Position numbers and translations under genes: made by a program
In this document: positions 1 through 14,108 of the stretch, in pieces
Position numbering within the stretch: position 1 is the first letter of the stretch
Layout of the letters: every line of letters starts with the position of its first letter
The notes under the pieces: generated by a model
Told to the model about the DNA's origin: nothing
Seen by the model: only the letters and a program-made list of their open reading frames with translations
The model's database searches: none
Origin: Myoxocephalus aenaeus
Lineage: Eukaryota > Chordata > Actinopteri > Perciformes > Cottidae
NCBI GenBank assembly: GCA_038501785.1
Contig: JBAMJR010000051.1
Location: forward strand, 6,649,501 to 6,713,500
Reading direction: 5' to 3'
Length of the DNA stretch: 64,000 bases

Positions 1-1469
1 CATATATCCAGATGTCCGCTGGGGTCCAGCTGCACGTCCCTGTGGTGGCATTCCACACTCAGGATGTGTGCGTGTGTTTGTGTAGGCAGCCTTCTTTTTT
101 GCTGTACATTTTCTCATCCTGACTGCATGCTTGGCCAGATGTAGATACTTGGGCAGCTGCTGGGTGCAACAGCTTGCACGGAGATTTAGTCAGAGTTTGA
201 CACCGACTTGCTTTAATCTGCTGCAATTAGTACGCAAGAAGATATGGTGGAAGACCATAAAGGCCCTCCACCATGCATGCCAGTGTCTGAAATCGAATCA
301 TGGGTGTGGTGGTCACCTCCCCAATTTTCCCGTGCCTTTAAGATTTTGCGCCACGCCACAACTGTGTGACATCATACCCCTGAGGTCCCAAGTTGTGTGA
401 GCGTAAGGCAGCTGCTTTATGGTGGAAAAGGTGGACCCTAATGGCATATTCCTGCGTCAGAGAACAACCACGAGGCTTGTGGTAGCGGAATGGTGGGCAC
501 CCACAGTGCACTTGTACTTAATGTCTTAAACCAGGCTAATAAAAGTGCACCGCATCTGATGTAAAAAAGAAGCACATTCAGTTTCTTACATTGCGAGTAT
601 GGCACCACAAAGAAACTCTCATTTGACATCTACAACAGTAGGTTTTGTTTTTCACAATGTGTTGTCAGCCTGTTGCGGGGCCAATAAAATATGTTTCCAC
701 TGGAGGGGAAAAAACTGTGAGGAGGACGAGGACTGCTACCAGTAATTGGGTGGAATGTAAGTGGTACAAACTGCAGTGGGAGAACCAGTGTGAGTGTTTG
801 AATTGATATCACAGTGGGGTTTCATAGCTGCTGGGGATTACGGTCAAGCTGAAAGGCAACTCAGCAGCAGGGGAGGGAGGATTATAGTGGTCAATGAAAG
901 AGGCAGCATGGAGTGGAAACAAGGCATACACACTTGCATTTATCTTCACAGGGACCCCCATGACAGATATGTCCTTTACACTTGTGGACAAGACCTCGGC
1001 AGCACTCTGATTTCCCAATCAGACAATTTGTGATTCCTCCACTCGGGTGCCTAACAGATGAAATATGACTAACGTTAGGTTAAGTCGCGTGGAATGGATT
1101 TGCACATCCCATCTCTTGACCTTTTGATTGGGCAGAGCATGTAGAGTAGATGCAGGTCCCTCCAGTGAATCGAGGTAGAGAGAGGACACGGAATATGATA
1201 CAGTATGCACGGTCAGGTTTGGATATCAGTCCCTTGACCCCCACGCTTTGTTAATCATTTGAGGTTTTTTGGGAAATTCTTGGTTCTTTTGCAGCTTGAT
1301 AAACAAGTGAAATTCATACGAGCCACAAGACTGAAGTCATCGCTGTAATTTAATTGAAATCTAAGTTGAAACAGAGCTAATTCATTGGCTGAACTAGAGT
1401 TAAACTTGAGAAGGACAGCGAATACACTCTCTACGCTCTCATATCATTACAGTTCAGCTCTGGGCATCA

Positions 1470-1488
1470 CCCCCCCCCCCCCCCCCCC
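1470..1488. repeat. Poly(C) tract, 19 C
   Basis: An uninterrupted run of 19 C, followed by TCC and an A-rich stretch. A similar 15-C run is at 6198-6212. Such runs are prone to length error in assemblies. Confidence 0.9.
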
Positions 1489-4400
1489 TCCAAAAAAGAA
1501 AATCTTATCACTAATCATTGCCATGTGTGCAGCAGTGGAGGTGACACACGCATACTTTGGAGTTCTGCAGTGTGATGTGTCTGTGTGGGGTGACGGCCAG
1601 ACTCCTGGGCCCATACAATAAGAATAGACCGAGCGGATACAGAGCTCGACTCACACTAACTTGCAAACTGAAGGAGACCAGTGCATACCGCTTTGCTCCC
1701 TTGCTGGCCGGGCTCACGAAGCATGCATTTTTCTCCAGTTAAACTGTAACCACTAATCACTCACGGCCTCACTGTTTCCTCCTGGAGCAGACCATTCCTG
1801 GGTCCCCAGGGTGTGTTAAAATGCTCCCTCTGGGAATATAGGCTCTACCCTTTTTAAAATCACCTGAGTGGGACAGCCCAAACGAGCAGAGGACTCTTGC
1901 TCTTTCTGTGAGGATCTGCCACGGGGAAGTTTAGGGGACAGTTCCTCTGTTGCAAGTCTGCAGGCCTGCATTTCCAAAATAAACACAGACAACTCAGTGC
2001 CTCACTCCAGCTACCCCACCCTGCCTCTTCTCATTCTCTTTAATGCTCCTTCTGCGCTCCCTTCTCAGTGTTTCTATCGTGAGAGAATTTCAGCTAGCAG
2101 AGCCCTTCAGACAATATGCAGACCATGTCTGGGGCCGGGCTCACTTGATGAGGAACAATTAAAGAGAGAATACAGGAGTAACGCCAAGATTTGAAAGAAT
2201 AACAGCAAAGTAAAGGAGCTGTCAAAGAAAGGGTGGAGGGGTTAAAGGAAAGTCCATTTGGGGTTTCCACCAACATACTTAATATTTAACGTATAGATGA
2301 TAGTAAACTTGGAGCTCGCTGGACCTTTTGGATATCTGGGAGCTCACTTTAAGAAGCTGTGAGTTGTGCAGTAATATGCGAACAGCCATGCAGTTTAAGT
2401 GGAGACACAGCTGGTTTGTATTATTATTTACTTGCTTGGCCAACACCCTGGATTCTACAGTTTACCCTCAATAGCACTACAGCAGTTCAAAGGTATGTAT
2501 GTGTGTGTTTACTTGTTTGAAGAGAAAAGAAAGGGAGGAGTCGGACAAGAGGGGCTCAGGCTGTAAGAACGGGTGAGGAATAACACGCTGGGAAGGGAGA
2601 GACGGGGGAGAGGGATTGATGGTGTTTTTTAAAGCAGGGGATGAGGTAGAGACGGGTGAGGCAAATAAGACTCTCAAGTCTGGGCCTGGGCCCGGCTCCC
2701 TGTCTGGGCATATCCCGTCCTGTCAGCTAGCTTCCAGCCCCCTTCACCCCCTCCTTCTCCTCCATCCCCGAATCCCTGGGACTCCATCTCCTCTTCGCTT
2801 TTAACTCGGCTTCTGCTCCCTCTTTCCCTTCGTCCCTCCCTTGCATTTTCGTCTCCCACTTTCCATGAGCCCCCAGCGCCATACGTGACGCTTACATTAT
2901 ATAAGACGTTCTCCATCTTATACATGCAGTAAAGGGGAGAGAGAAAAAGTTTAGCCTGTAAGTGTTTACCTTCTCTGTGGCGTTGTAGAGATGTTGCCAG
3001 CCCTAATTTAATTCATATGTGCCGTGGATGTTTTCTTTCTCGTGAGGGGAGCCTTATGTAATTTGGAAATGTTTTTTGAGGTTACATTTAGTGAAAGAAA
3101 GACATATTCTGACCTCAGATACTACTTTGAAATAACCTCACTGTTTTAATTTGGTTGCTTAAAGTTTTAATAATTTACTCCGAGTGGGCAGCTTGAATAA
3201 CGACCAGTCACTTCCTTGACACGTCCCTCTTTTACTGCATCCGATTGCCTCTAAACGCCCTTGCTCCTCGTTTGCTCGGGCCTCAATAAATGGTACTGTC
3301 AGTCCTGGTGAGCTTGGCTGTTTGTTTAATTGATTCTAAATGTCAGTATTGATTCAGGACAGTAGAGTGTATAAGAGCATGACCCTGACCTTCAACGCTA
3401 ATTGAGATCCTCTCTTAGGCTCATTCGGTCCAGCGCTGCCAATCTACTGTAAGATTGCATTTGTCCGCAGCACATTTATTAGCCCTTGCTGTTCAGTGGG
3501 TGACGCCAAATCAAAAGAGGGATCAGCTCCAGATCTTTCTGAAGCGTGTTTCCAACAGATAACACACACGCCAACAAATTTGAATCAAGAGTTTACTGCT
3601 ACTCCATTTTACAGCATTATGCTCAACTCTGTCTGTCGCCATCTCACTCGCCCTCCATCTGTCCCTTTGCATCTGTCTCTCTGCTCTCTTTTTCTGTTTC
3701 TCTCTCTTGGATGGAGCCGCAAAAGATAAAAGCTATAGGGTGGAGCCTGTCACTTAGTGGAGCTAGAACACAGAAATACTGAAAGAAAAGGCGAGGGAGG
3801 GAGATAAAGGGAGAAAAGACTGTCATATTGACCTTGTCTTAATGCCAGCCATGGTGGGAGGGGACACGCCGGGGCGGAGGGTTACTCAGAGAAAGCAGGC
3901 GCTCCATGTGAGGAGGGAGAACACAGTTTAGTTGGCACAGCCTCACAAGGAAAAGACAACACCGGCTTTGTGTGTACATACATATATATATATATATATG
4001 TGAGATCATGGTGAGGGAGGCAGAAAGGCTGAAATGGAGCTATAGCAGACAGTATGGGGGGCACACCCAAATTTAAAGAAGCAGGAGCTCCTGGATCCCC
4101 CTGCAGTGTGTGTTGTTTCCCCCCGACGCACTCACACAAATACACATCACGTGACGTTGTCTGCTAATTGCTGTCTGCTGTTTTGTATTTCTTCCTCTTC
4201 CTGTTTTCTTCCCCTTTCAATATGCTTTTTTTGGAAGCTGAGACCCTGCCTTATCCCTTCTCTCTGTACATAAAGAATCACATTTTAACAAACACACAGT
4301 AATGGAGGCACTCCCTGTCCAAAGCACATCTGGCCGTGTGTGCGCTCTCTCCTGAGCAGCAAAGCTGGTGCACAGGTGTGACCAAGTCCTCTCCAGGGAC

Positions 4401-6744
4401 AGGGAGTGGCCATCCAGAAAGGAATAGAAAAGTTACGACACCATAGACGTGTCCGATTGGCCTCGGCAACTGCACACAGCGATAAAGAGCGCGAACCACC
4501 ACCCCACCCCAAGCGTAGCCCCCAGCCTCTCGGAGCCGTGTTGCATAAAGCTGTTGTTGGGATCATATTACCGTGGCTTTTCAATGAGAAGACTTGCTTC
4601 CCAGGGAGTTCGCTATGTGCCGTTGGCTTATTGAATTGCAAGCAAATGAAAGTGGCTGGGGTCAGTGTGTGGAGGCGAAAGGGGTTTGTTTCTCATGCGT
4701 GTGGTGCCATAATATTCCCGTCCAGGAAATGACTGTGAGACAGGCGCACCCCTCCCAAAGCTGGAGCGGTACCACAGTGCTCTGAACTGGTCTGAACTCC
4801 ACAACATGCTGTACTAATACACGATGCGCAGTCTGTATGGCTGTGCATTAGGGGCTGTACAATCAGTGTGTTTATGTGTGTGTGTACTGAATGCATTTTC
4901 CTGATTCCTGAAGTGGTCATTGTTGAGGATAGACCACTTTGGCACAGTAACTGGTGCTGAAATACACCCCGGGTTTGCTGCTTATCTTACCACACTTTCC
5001 ATACACATCTCACCACCATTAATCTGCCTTCGGCTTGCTGGTAACTGTGTGGAAGAGAGGGGGAGAGAAAGAAAAATAGATTTCTGGACCTCTTCCTATT
5101 CCCTCCTACCCGGTGGTTTAGAACTGGTGCTGGGTTTTCACCAGTGAGGGAAAATGCAAGACATCTCCTGTCGAGTTCAACCGCAGCTGCTTCAGTTATG
5201 TTTTGAAAAGAGCTCGAAGTTGGTGGTTATTCAGTGATATACTTTCATACATCGTTAAGTTGTGGGGTGCACACCGGTGTGCTTGGTTTTGGGCTGAAGC
5301 CATTTCTCTTCAGGTTTAAAACCTGCCCTGTGGTTTAGGGAGTGGCCTTGTGTTTGTATGTGTGTGTGTGTGAGAGAACCTGGTATTTTAAAGATTTAGG
5401 CAGGTGCCAGTGGTTTGCATTCCTATCCTGACCTTGTGCTCATTTCTGCTGCCTTTAGGGGAGGTCTGCAAACCAGGGGTGAATGTGTGTGTGCATACAT
5501 GCATGCATATCTCTGCACATACGCATCACAAGGTTTCAGCTTTATGTTTGGCCCTATAAATCTTATAACCTCCCTTTCCATCCTAGTCTAAGTGCACTTT
5601 GCTTGATAAGATCACTCTTTGCATGCATGCATGTACAGGGCTTAGCATACCACTGCCTATCCATTATATACCTCAGTAATAACACATGCCACCTGCACTG
5701 CCCCAGCAAGGAAATATGGAGAAAATGTCACCTTTGTTTGGAACAGTACAACCTCCACATTACGTTAAAATGGCAGATCTGACAAAGATACACCTTCAGA
5801 ACATACCACTTGAATTTAATATTTCCAATATAGCTGTAGGAATAATGCTAATGGTGGTGTGAGTCAGCTGGAATGACAGCATTTAGTGTGGGAGTGTGAA
5901 AGAACCATCACTTCCGAAACACAGACCCTATCCAGCAACCCCAACAAAACGGACACAGCTGGTTAGTGGGCTGATGAGCTGGGATGTTGTCTTCAGAATC
6001 AAATCCATTCAAAAGTTCCTCTAGTACCTTAAGGAAAACAAAACTTCACCACATGCACATAAAACCAAAAGATGTTTACCTCAAGTTACATTGTGAATAT
6101 GCACAAACTGTAAAACAGAGCTGTTAATTTTTATCACGGAGCTTTTTCCTCTCTGTTTTCCCTCTCTCTCTCTCATTGGCTTCATTTCTTTATTCGTCCC
6201 CCCCCCCCCCCCACCTCTCTTCTTTCCTCTCCTGTTGCTTTCCTACTGAGCATGGTGTGGTGACGCCCCTGCTTTAGCTGGCAAGCCAACTCCAGACCCT
6301 GTGATTGCGCGCAGGAGTCGGAGGATTGCATCACTGCCTGTGGGGAGAGGCCACAGGAATGGACTGAAAATGGGGGGGAGAGCAGAGCAGTAGAGAGAGA
6401 GACACGTGAGACGGGTCTATGCAGGAGAAGAAGAGGAGAAAGCGATGAAAGACGATGGGGACGAGGAAGAAGTCGAGAGGGAATAGCGCTGAGGGAGATC
6501 ATGCAAGTTCTTGTTTATATGGAAGTATGGCAGAGCAAAGAGGAGCGAGGAGGAGTGAGGGCTGGAGGGAATGCATTCAGTGGCCTGCAGGAGGTAGAGA
6601 GGCCCAGCAGAGTTAGTAGGAGGTAAAGAAAGCCAGGGTGGGGATGTGTTCAAATCTCCTGAGTGTAGAGACAAACACATCCCTCTCTCCTCTTCTTCTC
6701 CTGTCTTCTCTCCTCTCACTGACGGTCGTGGGTCTCCTGCCGTG

Positions 6745-6790
6745 TTCATTGGTTCCCCGCCGCCCGCCGCCGCCGGCTATGAAACTGCAA
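6745..6790 (+). promoter_or_regulatory. Short GC-rich patch with CCAAT-type motif
   Basis: An ATTGG motif (reverse CCAAT) is followed by a CCGCC-repeat patch, unlike the AT-richer surroundings. It could be part of an upstream glis2 promoter or 5' UTR, but no transcript evidence can be read from the sequence. Weak call. Confidence 0.2.
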
Positions 6791-9700
6791 TGTTGTGAAA
6801 TGCCCCACGTTATTGTAAGATTACTCACCACGCTTCAAAGCCTGCAGTACGGCCGTGCGAAGTGCCTTAGTATAGGGTAGGTTTACAGCTCAAACACGCT
6901 GAGTCATCGTCCCGTGGAGTTATATCTGTTTACCGCTGATTACTGTCCTGATTACTGTCCTGTCTGATTCTGATTCTGATGCTACAGCGGTTTAGTTGAT
7001 TAAAATCCATACGTGTCTGATTTGGAAGGGGAGTAGGTGGGATAAAAACTAACCAGTGACTGAAAACACATGTTGCAACACGTGGCCCCTCAATCACATA
7101 CTGTTCATGTCATATAGCAGCTACTAGGGAGTCTAATAAATTGGCCGTGGCTTGGGGGGGGGAGAAGTTTCCTAGCATCATGCCAATGTGCAGCTACTCC
7201 CTCTCCCTATACCTGCCTCTTCTCTTTTCATTTATTCTGCCAAAAAAAATATATTTGCACAATCTAGCCCCTTCAAATGAATTACATGATTAAAAACAAA
7301 TCGCAAGAGCTTTACATTTTAAAAGTACAATTTTTATTTGTGAAAGGAAAAGCATTGTTATTTGTATCTGGTAATGCATACCTCCCTTGAAATCCATCTA
7401 TCATCTTTCCGCCCATCCGTCCCCGCCCCACCAAGAGTCAAATCAGGTCACTGTGTCGTGCGATAATCCCGGGTTGAGCAGGTCATAAAGCTTACTGACA
7501 CAATGTGAAATTTCAGTCAGATGGCTGTTCATAGATCATTCATGGCCTAATCTCACTGTACGACAGAATACGTGGAATTGCTGTGCTGTTGTCAGGTCTG
7601 TCTGGATGCTATTAAGATGCAGAGTCTGGTGGAGTGTTTTCTCTCAAATTATAATTATCTACCACTAACAGTCTCCCTCGCATGTTTAATTCAGCCTGCC
7701 TTACTATTGATGTACAATATCTGATCAAAATCCTGTGTCAGTAGTGTATTCTTTACATTGTTTTCTGCACAAATGTCTACATCCTGTAGGTTACGTCAAA
7801 GATGAGCTTTATTTATAAAAACGTAGTATTTAGAATTGTTCTCCAGTATGGATGTCCAGTACACACCAATTCCCATTTCCCAAACAGTGTAGCTAAATGT
7901 CCAATAATTCATAACCAAAGTTGGGAAAGCAAGGAAAGCTAGTGTCGGACTGCTCATGTCCCAGTTTACGTCCCTACAGAAATGTTAATGTTGAGGTATC
8001 ACTTGTTGTTGAGAGATCGCGTGCTCTTCCTTTCTCATGTAGAAGTCCCCTTTGACAACAAACCACAAGTGTGACCCGCCCTCCTCGCTCGCTCGCTCCC
8101 TCCCTCCCTCCTGGCACCTTCCCTCCCCGCCTGCCCTCTGCCTGGAATTCCTCAGTGTCTGAACACTCTGGCTGGAGGCCATCGGTAGCTCGCTGAGAAG
8201 CTTCCTGTTGCACTCTCTCCCTCCTTCAATCCGTCTATCCCTCCCTTTTTTTCTTTCCTTCCTTCCCTCCTGTGTCTCCCCCATCTCATGTGTTGTCTCC
8301 GATTTTTCCCTTCCTCTCCTCCGTTGCATCTTTATCTCTTGATTTTTGCACACTCACTCTCTTTAATTTGCGGGTGATGTATCCCTATATTCTCTTTTTA
8401 AAACACTAAAAGAACAAGTGGCAATCTTGTACTTATTTCTCCCTGGGTTGAAGCTTGTGAGCACCGTTGTCACTTTGTCTCTGACTCGCAGGCGGTGTGA
8501 CTCCAGTGCTTCAACAACTTGTCTTTTTCCTCGGTAGCCCATCCCCAGTGGCTCCAAGCATGTTGCTATTACACAATCCTGTGTACGATCCAGTGTGTTT
8601 CTTTTTTTAGAGGTTTAGATTGTAAATAATCTGACAATTCACATACCATTAAAGCCAGGTAGAGGTTAGTTAGTAGATGAGAGAATAACCAGATGAGAAG
8701 TGGAAGAGTATAACAAAATGAAAGAGGAAGCCGAGCGGTGAACGTGAGAGAAAAACAAAAGCAAAGAATAGAGGAATAAAGAGAGAGAGAGAGAAGGAAT
8801 GAGAGGCCCAGAGGAGGAGGAGGAGGAGGAGTGGAAACTGAGGTTTCCTGTCTGAGGAGTCAGCTGGCTGAGGAGGACAGAGGCAAGAGTAGAAAATCTC
8901 TCAGCTGTGTGCGTTTGTGTGTTGAGTGATGCTTCAGCGGTGGAGGGTGGAGGGCGTCTGCGGGGGCTGCAGCTCATTTGTGTATGTGTCAGCGGAGGTG
9001 GGGTCACTTACCTCAAGAAACGTCAGCAGTGACAAGCGGGAGAGAAGGAGGCACCGCTTGTGTTTCCAAGATGCAAATTAATAGTAGGACATTATTAACC
9101 CTGTCTCATCTTAGTCAGTGATATACCTGAAGTCCATTTAAATCTAAAAGGAAAATTGCAAATGGCAAACGCTTTACTTGCAAATGCTTTGATCACGGAA
9201 ATCTAATTATTCTGAGAATTGTGTGTGCGGGAAACCTGCTTGAAAACGTGTCACGTTGTTTATTCCTCCTTGGCCCCAGTTGAAGATGTGAAACCCAAAT
9301 GTCAGGGGTCAGGGTTCACACCACACCCACGCCTCAATCAGTCACCTTTGACTCCTTCCTCCTCCCCACCTGGTGGATGTAGAAACCAGCAGGTCTAGAC
9401 ACGACCCACGCTGCAACTGCAGGTCTTTACACATCACTGCTAAACCACAGAATTACAAAACCAACAGAAACATATTTACTAAACAGAGTTGTTTACCTTC
9501 AGTTCGTGTGGTCACTGCAGTGAGGCGCTGGACATGATGAATACTTCGAGAGGAAGTCTCTGGAACGCTCTAATGGAGCGGTGGGGACTCGTCAGACACG
9601 TCAGCTGAAGGAAGTAAAACGCTAAACTGTGCCAAAGCGTTGAGATTCTTATATTTTTGGAGTGCTGCTATCTCACTTTCATAACTTGGTCTCAACATTG

Positions 9701-9810
9701 TAAAAGTTTCATCACAACAACATTTGTGAAATTGCTTTTTCCCGCAAGAACATTTTTATTTTCACGATTGTTCAGTGTTTAATGTTTATTAACTTCACAC
9801 CAGCCTTAGA

Positions 9811-9813
<3 letters not shown>

Positions 9814-9846
<33 letters not shown>
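9814..9846. repeat. (CT)n microsatellite
   Basis: About 16 perfect CT units, followed by a short TG-rich stretch. Confidence 0.9.
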
Positions 9847-9850
<4 letters not shown>

Positions 9851-10002
9851 TCTGTGTGTGTTTTGTGTGTGTAAATGATAAAAGAGAGAGCAAAGAGCCC
9901 CAGGGAGGGATGGCTTACCTCCTACAGACCACCTCCCAGGGTCACAGCAGGAGGCAGATTAAGTTACTCCCAACCTCTGAGGGGGTCACACAAAACGTGT
10001 AC

Positions 10003-10036
10003 GCACACACACACGCACACACACACACACACACGT
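10003..10036. repeat. (CA)n microsatellite, imperfect
   Basis: A CA tract with one CG interruption. It is the only CA-orientation tract on the glis2 side of the window; the long arrays there are (GT)n on the + strand. Confidence 0.85.
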
Positions 10037-11239
10037 ACACACATTTTCTATCGCTCTCTTGAAACAGTCTCCGAAAATAAAACATTACACAATACGACTT
10101 TAGGCCCTGCAGCATAATCGTCTTGTGCCGCACCGCTTTGATGTTCACCGATGCTTTTCGCCGGCTCTCGTTTCTGAGCCATCCGATGGAGCAGACTGAG
10201 CCGATACGCGATCCTCCTCAGATCAGATCGGGCTGGAGATCAGTCGGTCGGAGCGGGGTGAAAGGTCAGCTCTGATCCATGTGAGCCCAGCCTCGGGGCA
10301 TGGAGGTGTTGAAACACATAGACCTCCTTTGACCAGATGCCCGCACTGTTGCTACCTCACCCATCGGCCAACTCCCACACCCTCCAACCTCGAACACACA
10401 CACACACACGCACGCCTCATCAAAGGGCGGTTTCCTTGTGCAGTGGGGTGGATGTGGGACTCGGCTGGGAAAGGGTTTTGCAGGGGAAAAGGTGACCTGG
10501 GTTGCTAAAGAGGACACACACAAACCTCTCTTTCAGGACTCCTCTTCCTCTTCCACTTCCTCCTCCCTTCATCCTCACCCTATATCCTTGCTGTGGCCCC
10601 TTCGGTCATCCCTCCTCTCTCTCTCGCTCTCTCTAGCAGAGTAAACACAGGCTACAGCAGAGAGAAAGAGAGAGAGAGGGCCCAGAGAAGGGACAATGCC
10701 GCCTTTCAGAGAGACTGTCGACCCCACGGCTGAGCAAGGAAGTCTGCATGGGGGCCAGCCAACACCCCTTCCACAAACTTCACAGCCATCCGCCACCGAG
10801 CTTTACACACACACACTCGCATATCACGCCAACACCATACTCCTTCCTTCACTGTATATCATTCTTTCTCTCGGTCGTCCGTTCTCTTTGTCTCACATTT
10901 CCCACAAACCCCCTCTCAGTGGCCGTTGCTGTTTGGAAGACGGAGTCGAGATCACGTAACTTCAGTCCAAAATCCACACGCTGTGAGTCACTTCCCAGTC
11001 AGTCTCTACTATTTTTCCACTAAGAAATAATGGTGAGGGTGAGGTGAAATCCAGCAGTGGGGACTGATTCACCAGAAGCTGCAGTCGCCCCACAGGGAAC
11101 ACATTAGCATGGTATTGACTGTATAGCGGCTATTATAGATATCTTATGACCTGCTGAGGTTCTCGGAAGTCCAAGAGAGTTTGTTTGTGAGTAAGTCAGA
11201 AATCAACTGAGCATGGCCTCTATGAAGAGACTGCAATTA

Positions 11240-11292
11240 AAGACTGCAATTAGCAAATAGTTAAATTATCAATTAATCTGGGGATTCTTTTC

Positions 11293-11378
<86 letters not shown>

Positions 11379-11550
11379 CTGTATCCTGTTCAGATTGTAA
11401 AGTCCTCTGAGGCAAATTTATGATTTGTAATTTAAAAGTGGTTGTTTTAAAAAAGGAAGTTTCTGCTTGAAAAAGTCAAATGATCGCTTGATTATCAACA
11501 TTGTTGCTGATTAGTGAGTGGACTACTGGATTAGTCGACTTCTCAGCTCT
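11240..11550. repeat. Relic interspersed repeat split by a (GA)n array
   Basis: Left part (ATCAATTAATCTGGGGATT) and right part (ATTAGTCGACTTCTCAGCTCT) resemble the two ends of the common fish repeat that carries 'AATCGATTAATC' motifs and ends in 'CAGCTCT'. The (GA)n array sits in the middle. Family assignment is from memory and approximate. Confidence 0.4.
11294..11374. repeat. (GA)n microsatellite, about 40 units
   Basis: A perfect GA array of about 81 bp, purine on the + strand. A second (GA)n array of nearly the same length is at 58578-58659. Confidence 0.95.
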
Positions 11551-12927
11551 AATATGTTGACGTGAACAGGTCAGTAGAAAAACTATTTACACACATAGTT
11601 AGAATTATAAGGGAAAAACGATTTGACTGGCTAAAATGTATACTCTATTCCAGCTCACTGCAACAGGCTGAACGATACCAAAAATACTCTTCAATATAAC
11701 GGGGAAAGGACACATTTTTTTATAAATTGGCTATACATTCTATCATGGAGGTTTAGTAATGGTTTGCACGTGGAGCAGCCGCCTGAGAAGAGCTTTTGTG
11801 TGTGGAGACCCCTGCAGTGTCTCTGCTGGTCACACAGTGAGAGCTGGAGGATCACATGTTGATCACATTTGAGGTGCCAAAAGGATCTATCTTCCACATT
11901 TATATGGATTAAAAACTTCCATATCTGTTTCTCGTCGTGCTTTACAGCCTTGATTATAGCGCGGCCGGGTTTCTGTTTGTCACTGCAGCTGATAGGAGTC
12001 GGATTTATAGAAAGGTTAAGCTGATTCTCGGTCTCAGGGTAAGAGCTTTTACTCGATTAAAGTGGATGACAGCCGATTTTATGCTACTTTAGCCAAACAA
12101 TAAAGCCAAAAGTCTTGGCAGGCTGTGTGGTAGGAGTTACAGTAAGTTAGTCAAACGCACCCAATCCAGAGAGAGAGAAACAGAGATGTGGTGTCAACCG
12201 CAGCGTGTTCTCAGTGAGGATCATATCCGCTCTGACTGATCTTATTTTCACAGCTAATGGCAGTGCTTGCCCACATAACAAACTCTCTTCGGTCAAAATG
12301 ATAGTTAGAGCAACAGCCAGTAATACACTTTTATCATTACACGATTGTCCTGAGTTTAACTGATGGAGCTAATAATAATAAATCAAGCATGTGTCAGGGT
12401 ATAGTGGATACATTCAGCAAAGTCCAGGATGATGGAGACATTATTAGACCGTGAAAAAGCGACACATACACCCCTTAGAGACAAAGCCTTACTGTAGCTG
12501 TTAAATGTCAAAATGATCTTAAGAATGCATTCCCATTTTTAGTTGGCTGCTCTAATCAATCCTCCATTGCATTCTGAGATCCTCCTTAGAGCAATTTAAG
12601 AAACTTGAAGCCAAGATCAAGATGAACCGGTCGGTCATGTGCTAGAGCCGAGTGGGGTTTATAATCAGATAAAATTCAAGGGAAATTTTGCCTAATATGA
12701 TTCTCTACGTGCATGTGGAACATACATGTATACTGTACATACATACATACATACTGTATGTATGCATCAAAACAGAACGATCTCACTGATAATGCCATAA
12801 TGCTGCCCTGTGTGCATGTTCATACAGTATGTTCCTCTGTTTGCATCGGTACGTGTGTGTATCATCATCCTCTTATCTATGGCTGATTGAGTCTTTACAC
12901 CCCCCCTCTCCCTCTGGTGGTGGTGGT

Positions 12928-12928
<1 letters not shown>

Positions 12929-12999
<71 letters not shown>
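12929..12999 (+). repeat. (GT)n microsatellite preceded by (TGG)n
   Basis: About 35 GT units, entered through a short TGG run at 12915-12929. First member of the (GT)n cluster around the first glis2 coding exon. Confidence 0.95.
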
Positions 13000-13001
<2 letters not shown>

Positions 13002-13220
13002 CCGGTGGCCATCCCTCGTTGGGCTGGTGGACCTGGTGACCTCTCTGCTCCGTGCCTCCCAGACACAAGGGCTTCTCATGTGGCCCCTGGCCAGTCGCTC
13101 TCAAAGCCCACCATTCACTACCAACCGTGGCTTCTGTGAGTGTGTGTCGGCATGTGTGTGAGAGAGAGAGGGAGGAAGAAGAAGGGAGGGGGGATTTGTT
13201 GAAATTACAGTTTGATTAAT

Positions 13221-13223
<3 letters not shown>

Positions 13224-13309
<86 letters not shown>
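13224..13309 (+). repeat. (GT)n microsatellite, 43 units
   Basis: Perfect GT array of 86 bp on the + strand, upstream of glis2 coding exon 1. Confidence 0.95.
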
Positions 13310-13311
<2 letters not shown>

Positions 13312-13406
13312 ACTCAACATGCACACTGGGAGCTGCCCGACATGAACTCCAGGAGAAATAAAGGACACCCTGGAACTGTGTGTGTCGACGTAAATATGCT
13401 TTGAGG

Positions 13407-13408
<2 letters not shown>

Positions 13409-13463
<55 letters not shown>
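13409..13463 (+). repeat. (GT)n microsatellite
   Basis: GT array of about 55 bp, 100 bp downstream of the previous array and separated from it by non-repetitive sequence. Confidence 0.95.
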
Positions 13464-13465
<2 letters not shown>

Positions 13466-14046
13466 AGGCCAGGGAGAAGGAGCAGTGAACCCTCACACAT
13501 TGTGTTGAATAGAGAGCTTGGCTTTAAATCAGCAGTACTGTACTAGCACCGCCTGTATGTGGGAGCAGTACACGCTGAAAGAAGAGGAGTAGACTCAGCA
13601 TTTGTTTACATTTAAGTTGAAAGGAATGTCGATACTCCATTGCTTGGTACAACACAGGGACGCTGGCTCAATCTGGTGGCAGAGGAAGACCAACTAAAAC
13701 TCAAGATGACAGTTCGATGAAGCTTCCTGCTCACAACCCTCAGGCTGGGTCCAGAGGTCAGTGTGTTTAGAGGAGGCAGGAGGTGGACGGAGTAGGTGCA
13801 GCTGGACTTGAAGGCCCCGGGGGGGTCGCTGGTGGGTCTCAAAGGTCCATGGGGTCTGAAGGTGCACAATGTGGGAGCTGGGGTGGGGGCGATGTGACAG
13901 GGTGCAAGGGCCGGTGACTAGCTGAGGGGTGGGGTGAAGCAGAGCTGGCGGTGAGGGTGACCATCTGGATTGGATTGTAGACATTCCTCAGGAAGAGTGT
14001 GTGAGTAAAGGTCAGCATGGAAGACGAGGAGGGGGTCGCTCAGATC

Positions 14047-14050
<4 letters not shown>

Positions 14051-14105
<55 letters not shown>
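14051..14105 (+). repeat. (TG)n microsatellite upstream of the glis2 first coding exon
   Basis: Perfect TG array of about 55 bp, about 250 bp before the splice acceptor at 14357-14358. It is therefore inside the intron that precedes the start codon exon. Confidence 0.95.

Positions 14106-14108
<3 letters not shown>

Noticed and set aside
1..130. Possible coding exon at the very start of the window
   Set aside because: A short open frame exists on each strand near 15-60, but splice sites are not convincing and no TFAP4-like sequence is seen.
3978..4000. (TA)n tract as a possible replication origin or regulatory site
   Set aside because: It is a short simple repeat of about 11 units with nothing else around it to support a function.
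4278..4732. Overlapping open frames on both strands of about 110 residues
   Set aside because: Sense and antisense frames are open together in balanced composition, with no homology or splice context.
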